Source: Branchiostoma lanceolatum (taxonomy: Eukaryota > Chordata > Leptocardii > Amphioxiformes > Branchiostomatidae). Taken from it: a stretch of DNA of 64,000 bases. Both the position numbers and the translations under genes were made by a program. Shown here in pieces: positions 34,201 through 44,669 of the stretch; the first letter of the stretch is position 1; each line of letters starts with the position of its first letter. Where the stretch lies: positions 30,879,193 through 30,943,192 of the forward strand of contig NC_089723.1 in NCBI RefSeq assembly GCF_035083965.1. The letters are read 5' to 3'. A model generated the notes under the pieces. It was given only the letters and a program-made list of their open reading frames with translations. It was not told the DNA's origin and did not search any database.

Positions 34201-37200
34201 ACACAGGGTATTCCGTATCACCCGAGGGCGATCCGACCCGCGGGAGGGCTGGGACCGAGGGTGATGCGGAATACACCGTGTTGTATTTTATTTATGTCAT
34301 ACCCACCCGAGAAAACACCATTTCAATGCGTAATGCGCCAAAAGTTGAGGGAGTTTTGTGTCCTCAAACACAAAACTGTAGCAACATTGATTCCAACCTG
34401 CAAATCCCGTATTCGAATTTTCGATTGTGGCGCAACCGGCGCGCTCGAAATGCATTCGAAATATTCTATGGAAGCCTGTGTGATACAACTCTCGAACCCT
34501 ACAGTATGTAATACGGATAGTTATCACACGGTCCGGAACACCTGTATCAGGCCCAGGTATGAAATAATCCAGATTGCTGTAATCTCAATTGTTATTTCCT
34601 AGAAGAGCCATAAGACGTCACGAAAAAGGACAGAGCAGCTGCTAGTAATCACCACTTACTTTGACAATATCAGTTCCAACTTGCGTGTAATACATGAAAA
34701 TCCTTGTCCAGCACAGGGCTTAGATAATAATGCATTATGATGACGTACATGTGATGTACTGTATTGTAGGTCTTAGCCAAAGCCTTATCTTTTTCTCCAT
34801 TGCCAGGTTACATACAACATCAACAAAAAAAAACAAATTACGGTATTAAAAGTATAGAATAAAGTGGATAATTAATGAGTTGTCTAATGATACCTTTGTC
34901 ATATCACAGCTTGTATCCAAAATATGTAAAACCTGTGCATATTCGGATTATAGTTGACAGTAAATCTTGAAATGTTTACGGCATTGTTTTTTTTAGCAAC
35001 CTCTCTATTGCGAAATCATGACTTCAAGAGATTAAACATATGTCCATTTCATCACTTCTGTACAGCGGAATTGTTTCAACTGCAAATTTAAAACATAACA
35101 AAAGACTCCTTTCTCCTACTACTGCAAAAGAAATGAGTATACAGTATGTGGTTACTTAGAAATTATTGTACTGGAACTGCGAGAATGGGACCAGGTGTCC
35201 TCACATTTCTTTACAGCCAGCTACCCTTTGATCTTACATTTTGAGAGGTATCATTTCTGATTCTTAAATCTTCAGGTGCGTCGATATTGCGTGCAACCTT
35301 GAAAAACGATTTATGGTGTAAAATCCTTGACATTTTGCCACAAGTATCAGGGAGTATTTTACAGATTAACCCGAATGTTGCCCTTTCGACTGAAGCTGTT
35401 TCGACGTAATTTAAGAAGCACATCAAGCCAAAGCCAAATCCTTTTCCACATTGCTTTGGTTACCTCTGATGTCAACGGAAATACAGATTACCTGTTGATG
35501 ACTGCCGTATATCGTAGAGAATATTTCATGGATAAAGGTTGACCAGTGGTATCAAAGTCTTCTCTGAATGATATGCCAGGTTATACCCAGCATATACCAC
35601 AGATTATCATACGCTCAGGTAGATATCGTTGACCAATCAGAAGGCTCCATTTGCGGGTCTGTAATCTTCATACAGACCCGAAAAGCAGATCTGTAAACTT
35701 CGTATGGACCCGCGGGTCTGTAAACTTCGTATGGACCCGCGGGTCTGGAAACTCCGTACGGACCCGGTGTTCGAACGTTACCATTAAATGACAGGAGGTT
35801 TTGTTTTTATATTTCATGTTAAGACAAATACTACACAAATCAAATACAACACAAAGTACTACTAACTACTATATGGATAATGGCTATATGATAATAACGT
35901 TAATGACCCGCTTTCCTTCGGTACTAGTATAGACTGAAGGAAAGCGGGTCATTAACCCTATATTAAATTATTTGCAGACACATGAAGAAAAATATGTTTT
36001 AAGTTGGTCAACCCATTACAATTATGTTCTCAACAAAAGCATCAGTTTATGTCAATTGTTAAAGGTTTTGTCTGTACACACAAAAGGTCTATTCCTCCAA
36101 TTTTGTTCACGAATTTGTCTCAATCCGTTGTGCCCACGCGACTATTCAATGTTAAGCTACGCCCATGATCTACTAATGCAGCACTAACACCACGAGATCA
36201 ACACTTTGACGAACGACAAATGTCAAGTAGATGAAGTATATGTCACTTATATTGGTAACCGCCTTTATAAGGTCTCACACGCCAGTCAGGCCATCCCATA
36301 GGAAATAACGTTAAAACACGAACCTTTCATGGCTGTAATTCCAATGAAAACACAGAGCTTCCGGAGATGTTTTACTTTCTATTGCAAGCACACACAATCT
36401 TTAGACAATGAAAAAATTGTCACCAAAATATAACCTATGGAGCGATCTGTGATGGCATTTAAACTGCCGTTACCTGCCAGCCGCAAGAGGCTTTCTGGTG
36501 CCGAGAGAGCCCGATCGCAGTACTCAGGTCAAAATAGCGTGTACGTCGCTTGGATGCCGAAACTTTCCTGCCTTATCCTGTCAGAGATGAACAAGCTTTC
36601 ATCTCAAATACTTCTTATATCAGGTGGGATCGATCAAAGGCAAATTATCATTGACTTAAATACCTGACTTTAGGGCCCAATTTTTTTTTTAGCCCGCACT
36701 CTTTTGGCATCTACACGCGGAGTAATACAGGCATGAGACCATAATTTGTGGCATTTGTGATGTACATTGTATTCTGTGATAGAATTACTTATATTGGTAA
36801 CTGCCTTTATAATTTGTGGCATTTGTGATGTACATTGTATTCTGTGATAGAATTACTGTGAAGGGTCAAATTTATGCCATGGTATAATGTTTGCATTGAC
36901 CTCTTTGCCAAGAACTTAAAACCACCGGGAAAATGCTTGTTCTGTCTCCTGCCCGCCGACTACCTTGTTTCAACCACAAACTAAAAACCACCGCAAACAC
37001 TCCATTTGTCCCTGCTCACACAAAATGCTTTCACTTTTTTTACCTAGTAGGCTGGTTTTACATTTTTGTCACATGGCATGAAGTGATTTACACTGGATTA
37101 TACAGAAATTGGGTCCCCTTTTGTAATACATGTGATATCTTTCAGCTGACCAAAGACTTGGAGCTGCAGAAGTTGTGCGCCGGGCGACAGTGGGCCGTGC

Positions 37201-37304
37201 ACCCGTGCTCCACGCAGGACCAAGGAGCAGTACGACAAGCTCTGGAGCAGTTTGTCACATTCCTCTTGAACACCGGCAAGGAAAGCGAAGAAAACAGGGT
37301 GTAG
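25251..37304 (+). CDS. ARL15: ARL15, ADP-ribosylation factor-like GTPase 15
   Basis: Exons: 25251-25307 (tentative first exon), 27834-27978, 30266-30325, 30718-30926 and 37146-37304 (stop TAG). All phases agree and the product is 209 residues; human ARL15 is 204 from memory. A Cys cluster (CCC) lies at about 25-27, where vertebrate ARL15 is lipid-modified. The P-loop is GMSGAGKT (42-49). The switch II region reads NVKEVGG instead of the Arf WDxGGQE, so the usual catalytic Gln is absent, a known ARL15 trait. The base-recognition motif is SHQDK (145-149) in place of NKxD, again as in ARL15. ARL15 acts at Golgi and endosomal membranes and has been linked to magnesium transport by CNNM proteins. 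Intron 3 has a GC donor. The last stop codon abuts a transposon. Exon 1 (MCSERC to CYS) is the least certain part. Confidence 0.9.
26665..27005 (+). mobile_element. SINE family 1, full length, in ARL15 intron 1
   Basis: Head with tRNA-like start (GTGGCGCAACTGTAGAACAC) and B-box-like GGGATCTAGTCCC, then GTTGTGCCCTTGGGAAAGGC, AAATGAGTACCTAGC, GGGACGTCCCTCGGATAGGA, AAGAACCCACCACACC and TTTCGAAAAAGAGTAGGGGC. This is the cleanest copy in the window and the best reference for the family. Confidence 0.88.
27535..27690 (+). mobile_element. SINE family 1, internally deleted fragment
   Basis: Matches the second half of 26665-27005 (AAATGAGTACCTCGG, GGGGAGAGCCACACC, AAGAACCCACCACACC, TTTCGAAAAAGAGAAGGGGC). 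Confidence 0.75.
28050..29560 (-). mobile_element. 5'-truncated non-LTR retrotransposon (Jockey/CR1-L2 type), RT intact
   Basis: One uninterrupted minus-strand frame (28166-29665, 499 codons) carries a full reverse-transcriptase domain. It includes NPANYRPVSLT near residue 77, HGFRPGRS (117-124), VMDFAKAFDRVNHS (150-163), SGVPQGSVLGP (207-217) and the catalytic FADD (238-241). It then has a CR1-like C-terminal region with SFLPRTIRDWNNL. The endonuclease domain is missing, so this is a 5'-truncated copy that cannot move on its own. The first roughly 37 residues come from reading antisense through the adjacent SINE and are not part of the element. The lack of stops or frameshifts over about 460 codons suggests a young insertion. 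The 3' end lies near 28050, where CTGACATGGATTGGATAC follows the stop on the minus strand. Confidence 0.93.
29560..29925 (+). mobile_element. SINE family 1, full length, abutting the LINE
   Basis: Head with B-box GGGTTCGAATCCCC, then ATGCCCTCGGAAAGGCACTT, AAGAACCCACCGCAC, AAAAAGGGGAGGGGTCC and the tail ACAGCTTGTACTGTTCA. The LINE's truncated 5' end meets the SINE head directly. Confidence 0.85.
32545..32800 (-). mobile_element. SINE family 1, head half
   Basis: Minus strand: tRNA-like head with B-box-like GGGTTTGATTCCTGAC, then GTTGTGTCCTTGGAAAAGGC and AAAAATGGGTACCTGAC. Related head halves are at 39548-39775 and 54075-54200. Confidence 0.7.
34194..34287. mobile_element. Short palindromic MITE
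   Basis: Arms AATACAACACAGGGTATTCC then GTATCACCC, mirrored at the right with few changes; 94 bp overall, GC-rich centre. Open frames crossing it are palindrome read-through. Confidence 0.8.
35653..35767. repeat. Tandem cluster of self-complementary units
   Basis: Three to four copies of a roughly 30-bp unit, GCGGGTCTGTAAACTTCGTA then TGGACCC, in which GGGTCTG-type and CAGACCC/TGGACCC-type ends pair. The cluster forms a run of hairpins whose stems share the core GGGTC/GACCC. Confidence 0.85.
35899..35956. repeat. Perfect 21-bp inverted repeat
   Basis: GTTAATGACCCGCTTTCCTTC and its exact complement flank a 16-base loop. No matching second copy was noticed in the window. Confidence 0.92.
36741..36858. 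repeat. Tandem duplication, 68-bp period
   Basis: The block ATAATTTGTGGCATTTGTGA through TGTGATAGAATTACT occurs twice, with near identity, at 36741 and 36809. Confidence 0.92.
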
Positions 37305-37972
37305 CGTAGCCTGGTATCCATCCTATTCTAGCTCCAGTTCTCTCCTCTGATCGCTTGCCTGTCAAATAGATCGCCACCCGTATCCATTTAAACATTTGGC
37401 ATATATGTCATCAATTATTGCGGCTTTCAAAAATTTTGAATATGAGCGATCGCTGTTTTTTTTCAATGACTGGTGGGCAAAAGGACTGGTTAGCAGGCTA
37501 GATTACTAATTAACATTTGCATTAGCAGATCAAATTATTGATGAACGTGTAAATTGATCTTTTGCCGGTGAACTCTCCAAGTAGAGGTTGGTGGAGGAGA
37601 TAATAACTTTTTTATCATATGCACCGTTTTCTGTCGGCACTCTTCACCAACTGCTTTATGCCTACCACTGCTTCACCGTGACATCATCTGGATTAGCGTA
37701 AGCGGGGATTAAACTTTTGTATGCTCCCCATCATGATCACCATGCCCTCTTCTTCTTATTTTCTACTGCCAAGCCTGATAGCAATTAGATTATCGGCAGC
37801 CTGCCTTTCAGAGGACTGCGTGATTTGGAGCCAATCAGAGCTATCGCCTAGACATATATTTCACATGAAAATTCAAATGCCAATCAATCGTCCATTTAGA
37901 ACGTGACATACCGTTCGGTTAGGAAGCGATCAGAGGAGTGAAACAGATCCAGAATAGGATGGATACCAGGCT
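37305..37972. mobile_element. hAT-like element inserted at the ARL15 stop codon
   Basis: Terminal inverted repeats of about 50 bp start TAGCCTGGTATCCATCCTAT on the left and are complementary on the right. Both sides carry the 8-bp duplication GGGTGTAG (37297-37304 and 37973-37980), typical of hAT-type insertion. The left duplication ends in the TAG stop codon of ARL15. The interior contains a degraded copy of the CTCCAAGCAGAGG fold-back family at about 37570-37655. No transposase frame is present. Confidence 0.85.
37570..37655. mobile_element. Fold-back MITE, 'CTCCAAGCAGAGG' tip family, copy 4, nested
   Basis: ACTCTCCAAGTAGAGGTTGG, then a centre with ATCATATGCACC and TTTTCTGTCGGC blocks matching copy 1 at 266-367. 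The right tip is decayed after TTCACCAACTGC. It lies inside the element at 37305-37972. Confidence 0.75.
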
Positions 37973-39397
37973 GGGTGTAGTTTGTAACATTACACAATCA
38001 GCTTCTGAAGCAATGTGGAAAGTATAAAAATTCATCAGCAAAGATTTTGTGATTTGTGTTGTGAAACTGACATTATGCTGTAAACAGCTGCAATGTGAAA
38101 CTATAATGATGATACAAAAATTGGGCTGAACAATGAAGTTGCTGCACTTCTCATATGATCAGATGGCTATTATTTTATTTTGATATGTTTAATTTTCATT
38201 GCTCTGTGACTGTCATGTACATGTACTTTCAAGTTCCGTGAGTTGCGTTTTATTTAATGACTACAAAGTGTGCCTTACACTGAAACAGGATGTTCAGTGT
38301 GTCACAGGATGTCTACCATGCCAGTTGCTATGCTAATCCATGCACCCTTTTTTCACAAACCTATATATGAGAAAAATGCTATTTATTAGTTGCTTTGCTA
38401 TGTAGAGAGCTAGGTTTTTATTTTTCTAGGAAAAGTAACATTTGTGTAGGTGTGTTGTGTACAGTTGTGAGCATACTTCTCCATTGTTTATGAACAAAGC
38501 CTTCTATCCAACTTGTGTCTGGCTGTATGGACCAATTACTGATCAATTGATTGATTACTTTATCTTTGTAATGCTCATTTGTCATTAACAGACTTGAATG
38601 TGTAATTAATAATGTAAAAGTAACAATTACAACATTTTTTTAAATTTGATAGTTTCTTATTGTGTGAGCAAATGTTAGGGCAATTGGCTGGAAATCACAA
38701 CTTTGAAATAGGGAAGATGTGATCATAATGTAGTACTGTTGACATGCTGGAAAATAATTTGATACCTCTTCAATTACATCCCCTTTCCACTACAGCCTGT
38801 AACTGCTGAGCCACTACTATTTAAACCAAGAAGTCTTTTTATGTTTTGTATGTTTTGTTGTCTTTTAAATCATACTTTTGTACCGTGCAGTATTTTCCAA
38901 TTAAAGAATTAAGGGTCAATTTTCATCACTTAACGGTCGCTCATCAATCGCCGTATGGTGGAAAGGGGGCCTTAGAGTTAGAGTTAGAAAAAAAATGTCC
39001 TGAAGTTTTCTGAGTGTCTGCAGCAGCTGATTTGCAAGTGTACCCCTCTTTCTACTCTTTTCTACTGCCTGTCATAATTTCATAACAATACAATCATTGT
39101 ACAAAACTGCCATTATGACATCATGGTATTCTTAATTTGAAAGTGCTCTACTTGGGTGTTGTGAAAGTGGATTATTTTGACTTTTTACATACTATAATAT
39201 ACAGTAGTAATATATTATATATTGTGCTTGATAAGTTAGATAATAACCATAGCCATTTTGAATTTTAGGCCGTAGGGTCCACTGTGGCACAGGGCTGTCT
39301 CCAGCCTGTCCCTCCATCCTGGGATAGAAAATTGCTTGTTGGGACGGACAAAAATTTCACCTGTCCATAAAAAAAACTGACTTTCATGACATTTACA

Positions 39398-39483
39398 TGA
39401 TTAAAACATATTTCTGTAAGCTTAAGATGACAGATTTAACTGATTAAAGCATATTTCTGTAAGCTTAAGATGACAGATTTAAC
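39398..39483. repeat. Tandem duplication, 43-bp period
   Basis: Two adjacent copies of TGATTAAAACATATTTCTGT to CAGATTTAAC with one change. Confidence 0.93.
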
Positions 39484-39547
39484 AACAAAATCAACCTCAT
39501 GAGATCCCAAACAATTAGTGTGACAGAAACATTTAAAAGCTGAAGAC

Positions 39548-39775
39548 AGCACTGGTGTGGTATTGGAAGATGGAGCTCATCCCACTTGTCATGCTCTTTA
39601 TCTCCCCATCCAAAGTCATCAGTCAGGTGCCCATTTACACGTGAATGGAGTGAGGAAAGTCGTGTTGAAATGCCTTTACCCAAGGACACAACGTCTAGCC
39701 AGCAATGGAACCTGTGACCTCTCGATCCTGTGCCCACTGGCCCAACCACTAGGCCATCGGCCTTGACAAGCCCTA
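39548..39775 (-). mobile_element. SINE family 1, head half, minus strand
   Basis: Reverse strand gives the CCAGTGGGCACAGGATCGAG head region, GTTGTGTCCTTGGGTAAAGG, then AAATGGGCACCTGAC. Similar to 32545-32800. Confidence 0.75.
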
Positions 39776-40027
39776 GGATATTCTTTGAAGGGTTTCCATG
39801 TGAAGAAAAAGGCACCACAAATGTTATTTTAAAGGGCGTGCGTACCTCAGTCTTATGCATATACACTCTTGTCCTGAAAAATTCAACATAGCCTTGGTTA
39901 ACCCTCAGTCTCCAAAGAGGCCACCGAAGTCAATGTTTTACTATTTCTGTTAAAAGTTACTGTTTCTGTCATACTGCTTAAAATGATATTGAAAACTGGA
40001 GCCATAAGAACATGGTTCGTTCTAGCC

Positions 40028-40187
40028 CTTCCCCATTTAAAGTCCCTTCCGAAAGATGGGTGCAGCCCCAACCGTGATGCCCTTCCCAGGATTGAACCAG
40101 GGTCTTCCACTCCAGTTACTAAATAATTGGAACCAGGAGCTCAACTGTGAGGCTGCTACCAGTTGAGGTACAGCGACATCCATGTAA
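40028..40187 (-). mobile_element. SINE family 2, tRNA-headed, minus strand
   Basis: Reverse strand: CTGTACCTCAACTGGTAGCA head, GAGCTCCTGGTTCCAATTA, a B-box-like GGTTCAATCCTGGG, then GGTTGGGGCTGCACCC and GGGACTTTAAATGGGG. Confidence 0.82.
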
Positions 40188-40589
40188 AAACACATAAGAT
40201 GTTGTTAGCAACAAACGGCAATGTTAAAATACTCGCCCTGGTGTCTGCTGTGCAGGCTAGTGAAGCCTAGACTCCAGACTTTGGTATTGGTCAGCCCAGC
40301 CCCCCCACAGCGTAGCACCCAAACCTAACCCACGGACCAGTGTTGTTGGTTCAAACACTCCCTTGACACTTTGGGGGCAAGGCCAGCAGATTAATGTGAG
40401 AAAGTAACTTGAAGAATGTGCCTATTTTAACAAACTAAATATTTTTGGCTGCCTCTTTAGTAACTTGTCCTGCATTTCCCTTCAACAACACCTGAGATAA
40501 TCATTGATTATATAATGTTTTGTATGATTATAATATCAGGTGTATTTGCAGCCAGTGCCACAGGCAGATACCCAATGTGTAGGGTAATG

Positions 40590-40799
40590 AGGCTGTTTAA
40601 CGTGTTCGAGGCACCTCCTCGAGCACGGGACCCCCGTTTTACGTCCCTCCCGGAAGACGATTTCGTGGAAAGCTTCGTGAGGCTACAGCAATCCGGACGT
40701 CCTTGGTTGGTCTCCCATCCAAGCACTGTCCGGACCGCGCGTTGCTTAACTTCCGAGATCGAGGGATCGGGTGTATCCAACGCGCCACGCGGCCGTAGC
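40590..40799 (-). mobile_element. SINE with a 5S-rRNA-like head and family 2 body
   Basis: The minus strand begins at 40799 with a 119-base sequence close to 5S rRNA, then passes directly into the family 2 body (GGGAGGGACGTAAAACGGGG, GAGGAGGTGCCTCGAACACG) to about 40590. An AT-rich tail (ATTATAATCATACAAAACAT) follows near 40500-40540. The arrangement matches the SINE3 class, where a 5S-type internal RNA polymerase III promoter drives the element. Confidence 0.85.
40681..40799 (-). rRNA. 5S rRNA-derived sequence (SINE head, not a functional gene)
   Basis: On the minus strand it starts GCTACGGCC, contains ATCTCGGAAGTTAAGCAACG and TGCTTGGATGGGAGACC, and ends GCTGTAGCC, the expected order of 5S rRNA with the paired ends GCTACGGC and GCTGTAGC. 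Length 119, against about 120 for true 5S. The box A region (AAGTTAAGCA) and the box C region (TGGATGGGAGACC) are well kept, while the region between them has several changes. It is fused to a SINE body, so it is called a retroposed derivative. Confidence 0.85.
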
Positions 40800-41099
40800 A
40801 TTATGCATGATATGACTGTTTTTTGTCCACAAAATGTGCATTTATTGCACACGTAATTGTGGGAAGTGTTCTAATTACAGCATTATTAGTTAACAGTCAA
40901 GATAGCATCGTGGGAAGTGGACCGATGGCACCATCACAATACATGTACATGTACACTCAGTTTTGATTAATGATATTTAGTAGGTTTGCCAGACAAAGAA
41001 TACCACAATTTATTTTGTAACACAATCATGTCATCTTAGGGGAGTAACACACCACGTTTGTATGTTTTATCAAGAAACACAGGCTACCTTAAGCCCCCC

Positions 41100-41235
41100 T
41101 CTCACGTCCCTTCTGAAAAACGTTAGCAGCCCCAACCAAGATATCCTGTCCCAGTATTTGATCGGGGTCTCCCAGTTAGCATCCAATTGGAACCAGGAGC
41201 TCAACTGTGAGGCTACTACCAGTTGAGCTATAGAG
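41100..41235 (-). mobile_element. SINE family 2, tRNA-headed fragment
   Basis: Reverse strand: ATAGCTCAACTGGTAGTAGC, CTCACAGTTGAGCTCCTGGT, GGGAGACCCCGATCAAATAC and GATATCTTGGTTGGGGCTGC. Confidence 0.8.
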
Positions 41236-42217
41236 TATCCCTCAGATGGATCTTAGGACACCACAAAACCCTTAAGTTGTGTGAGCTTTACCTGTCGGTG
41301 TTGGTTAATTACATCTTAAAACTTTCATCTTTTTTGCAGCAGGTTAGTTAAGGGGTCATTGCCCTTCCCTGCCCTCCCTCTGGACACCATGTTTGTTTAG
41401 TATTAACTTGATATCCCTCTTCTCTTACACCCAGAGGGAAACACAACAATCCTATTTTGTCTACCCACTACGGGCGATTCAAAATATTTAGAGTTTAGAC
41501 ATAGCTGTGATAATTGTATTTTGGTTGTACTTCAGGCAGTTTCCAAATGATGGGGTCAGCTTTTTTTTCACTCAGAACTGAACGTAATCCTGCTTAGAAT
41601 GTGCTCTTACTTTATAAAACACACAATGCACATTAGTTCTAGAGCTGTTGAAACACAGGAGATGAGTTAGTAGTCTCGTGGCTCCCGGGAATCGAACCCA
41701 GACAATTTACTGGTGGTCAGAGCAAATTTGTAACAATGACTGTCATATTAAAAAGTCTTATAGATAACTCACATACCGTTTTTATATCTGCTATTCAAAG
41801 ATGAAAACCCCATTGGAACTGTTAGAGGAGCTACACGATCTTGTTATGCAATGATACTGTGTCATTTAATCCCATATACATGTAGGTCTGCCAATGCAGG
41901 CTAAAGACTGAACATTGATATGACAGTAAGGCCATGTTGACTCGATTATACAGTATGGATGACATCTGCATGCCCATCAATTTTCGTCCGCTTCCGAAAA
42001 AAAGTTTGCGACTAAACTGGAAATCGTACAAAGCAGCTGAAAATGAGCAAGAATATGATGTACAGTATATTGCAAAAAAAAATCAGAAAACGGAATATAC
42101 AAATGTCGTTCAATGCTTTTTTTCCTATCATAATTCACTCCTTGCACAAAATGTATGTCAAGCCCCGGTCACAAGTTTTCAAAAGTCATCCAAAAATTTC
42201 GAAATGAAAGAACAAGA

Positions 42218-42400
42218 ATAAAGAATTTATTGTTTCTAAGTATATACCATGTTTTGTAAGTTCAGTCATTTGTAAAACCTTGCTGACCACTTAGATTCCA
42301 TAACCTATTTTGTTGCCCAACTTTTTTCCGCACACTCGCATCAGTTTTGCAGTGTCCATAGGATGTCCTACATATAATCAAATCAGAGTGGCCTAACATT
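42218..42400. repeat. Dispersed repeat, copy 1 (partner at 48560-48770)
   Basis: Shares with 48560-48770 an ordered series: TAAGTTCAGT, TAAAACC, TGACCA, TTAGATT, CCCAACTT, TTTTGCAGTG, CAATCAAATCAG. Identity looks like 65-75% by eye. No coding frame is conserved between them. Confidence 0.65.
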
Positions 42401-42694
42401 GTCTAAGCTAGCATCCACAGGGTTTAGATAGTGACCTTTGTGGGAATCCATACCACAGCACCTGTCAATACCCTCATGAATGAAATAATTCAGTGTGAAT
42501 AATGCACAATTAGGACCAGATATACCACTCCTTGGGCAGAGGCCAAATAATTTCTCCATCTTAGTCTGTGTTAAGGTCTACCGCCCTTTCATTACACGGT
42601 GGTTTATTTGAGGTTCGTGTCCCCCATGAAATAAAGAGTCAGGTGATAATCAGGTGGGTGGGAACGGATGAATAACTTACATTACATAAACTTA

Positions 42695-43096
42695 CAGGGC
42701 TCGAAATACTGGCTGCATGTGCACTTTTCTGCATCCAAAATTGGAGCCCTGCACATAATTTTTGACTTGGTGAACCGGTGCACCTTGATATTTGTTTAGG
42801 GTTTTGCTTGCAAAAGTACTATAATAACTTGTTACACTTAAATACACAGCATATTCTTGACATTCATATGTTGGAAAATTCATAAAACCATTCTTGTATT
42901 ACGTCTTGTTTAAAATTGTCAAGCTAGCCATTAAGAATTTCAAACTCAAACTTTAAAGAGTGGCAGTAAGGTGTGTTACTATGCTTTGCTGACATTCTTC
43001 TTTATTCTATGTTCAGTTTTGGACCCAAATTTTGGTCAGGGCACCTACATTTTTAGGTTAAGTGCACCTATTCCCAAAAATGAATTTCGAGCCCTG
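42695..43096. mobile_element. 'CAGGGCTCGAAAT' inverted-repeat element (hAT-type ends)
   Basis: Ends CAGGGCTCGAAAT and ATTTCGAGCCCTG are perfect inverted repeats, with more pairing inward (GTGCACC and GGTGCAC-type blocks). CAGGG ends are typical of hAT elements. About 402 bp, non-coding. Target duplication not clear. Confidence 0.75.
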
Positions 43097-43143
43097 TCTT
43101 TGCCTGAAAGTTCATCTGTCTTAGCATATATCATTCTAAAAGA

Positions 43144-43278
43144 TTGAACTGTAATTTCCAACGCAAAATTTGAACTTGCCCAGATTTTCGACTTTCCAAC
43201 TCTCTGTAGACTGTCTCAGTCAAGCCATGAGCAATCCTCCACAAACGATTTGGGTTAGTCTTGGAAATTACAGTTCAA
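43144..43278. mobile_element. Short MITE ('TTGAACTGTAATTTCCAA' ends)
   Basis: TTGAACTGTAATTTCCAA at the left and its complement at 43262-43278; 135 bp. It directly follows the previous element. Confidence 0.75.
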
Positions 43279-44669
43279 CCTTGCTTTAGAACTTACATAA
43301 CCATTGTGTGGAGGCTCTAGTATGTATTGTCAATTTTGAAGAATGTACAAACGTACATGTACGTCTCAGAGTTATATTAAGCATCTTGAGGCAGAGCAAG
43401 CAGTAACCACTGCCCAGGCAGGCTCTGGACAAAAGTGCGTGGAAAGCAGTGGTGGCCCGCATCGTTGACAGATGAAAGCGGCGATGATGATGATGATGAT
43501 GAAACTTTGCCCGGGGGTAGATTGCCATACAACTTGGTCCCTTTTGTTAGGTGAGGCGCAATGCAGACCAACATATATCTTCGGCTTGACAGAACCTTTT
43601 CTGGACCTTTAAATGTCACCATTCAAGATGAAAAAGCAATGAACGACTAATTGAAAAGAAGAGATCATGCTGCATGAAGTTAAGTACCAGTTCTTAGAAG
43701 TTTGTAAATGTCTTGAAGACCGGTATTAGTGTCACCTTCCGAGGGGATTTTGAGATCCCGGAAAGTGATATGGGACTGTTCAGGCCTAAATGAAAGAGTT
43801 GCACACAGGTAATCTTTAAAGTCACATGTAGTTGTCAATTGAAAGTCTTTTGTATTAGAGATTATTTCACCTGTTTGAACCTCAGAAATGTTGTACCATA
43901 CAATACAGTCTAAGTGAAGGGGACAACTAACGACATAATCTATCCGTCAACCTTAATGGAGGAAAGGTCAATCACCTTTGCTCTTCTATTTTAAATACTT
44001 TTAACATTATATTCTGTAATATTCTAAAATAACCTTCATAACTCTTTGCATGTTTTTGATCTGCCCAATTCCATTAACTCATTAGCTGTTTTCAATATCA
44101 TTTTACTGGGGACACTGCTTTGTTCAAATCATTTGTAAAAAGTTGGCTTTTCTATTCTATCATTCATATGTTCTTAACACCTTAAACAGACACACTGAAC
44201 TAAAATCCCATTTCCTTCTTCGTTCATTGAGCCAGATGGCATCCCCAGCTGTCTGTGTCTTTGTTTCTGTACATGTTCATTATCACTTACTGTTAGTGTC
44301 AGCCGACACCAGTATGCTTTTGTTTGTTGCCATGACAACCCGTACACACTGGGCCGAGGCAATCGACCGTCCTCCGGCGCTGGTATGCATGGAACCCGTG
44401 AGGCGACAACAGTTTGTTCCCAGTCTATCAGCATGGCCAGCTTGTAACCCCCTCACCATCAAAGTCCGTCATTGCCGACACAAAGATCCCTGACCCTGGG
44501 TCCTATAGCCGACACAGCAAGCACAGTGGTATCGCGTGTCTGAAAACATCATTTTCAAGTGTCTGCTGGGCATTTGATACGGACATGTTTCAGGCTCTTT
44601 CTCAACCGTTGGCTTTTATACAGGGATAAGGTACAAAGCAAGGTGCATTGAACCCGAGAAAACTATCAT

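Larger units (their letters stand above)
30927..37145 (+). other. ARL15 intron 4
   Basis: A 6.2-kb intron. It holds a SINE fragment (32545-32800), a palindromic MITE (34194-34287), a hairpin cluster (35653-35767), a perfect palindrome (35899-35956) and a 68-bp tandem duplication (36741-36858). The block 33200-33660 is CpG-richer and has a 143-codon minus frame that I do not recognise. Confidence 0.7.

Noticed and set aside
34056-34602. 151- and 113-codon frames
   Set aside because: Both read through the palindromic MITE at 34194-34287.
40681-40799. Functional 5S rRNA gene
   Set aside because: Several changes between the internal boxes and immediate fusion to a SINE body without a T-run terminator.
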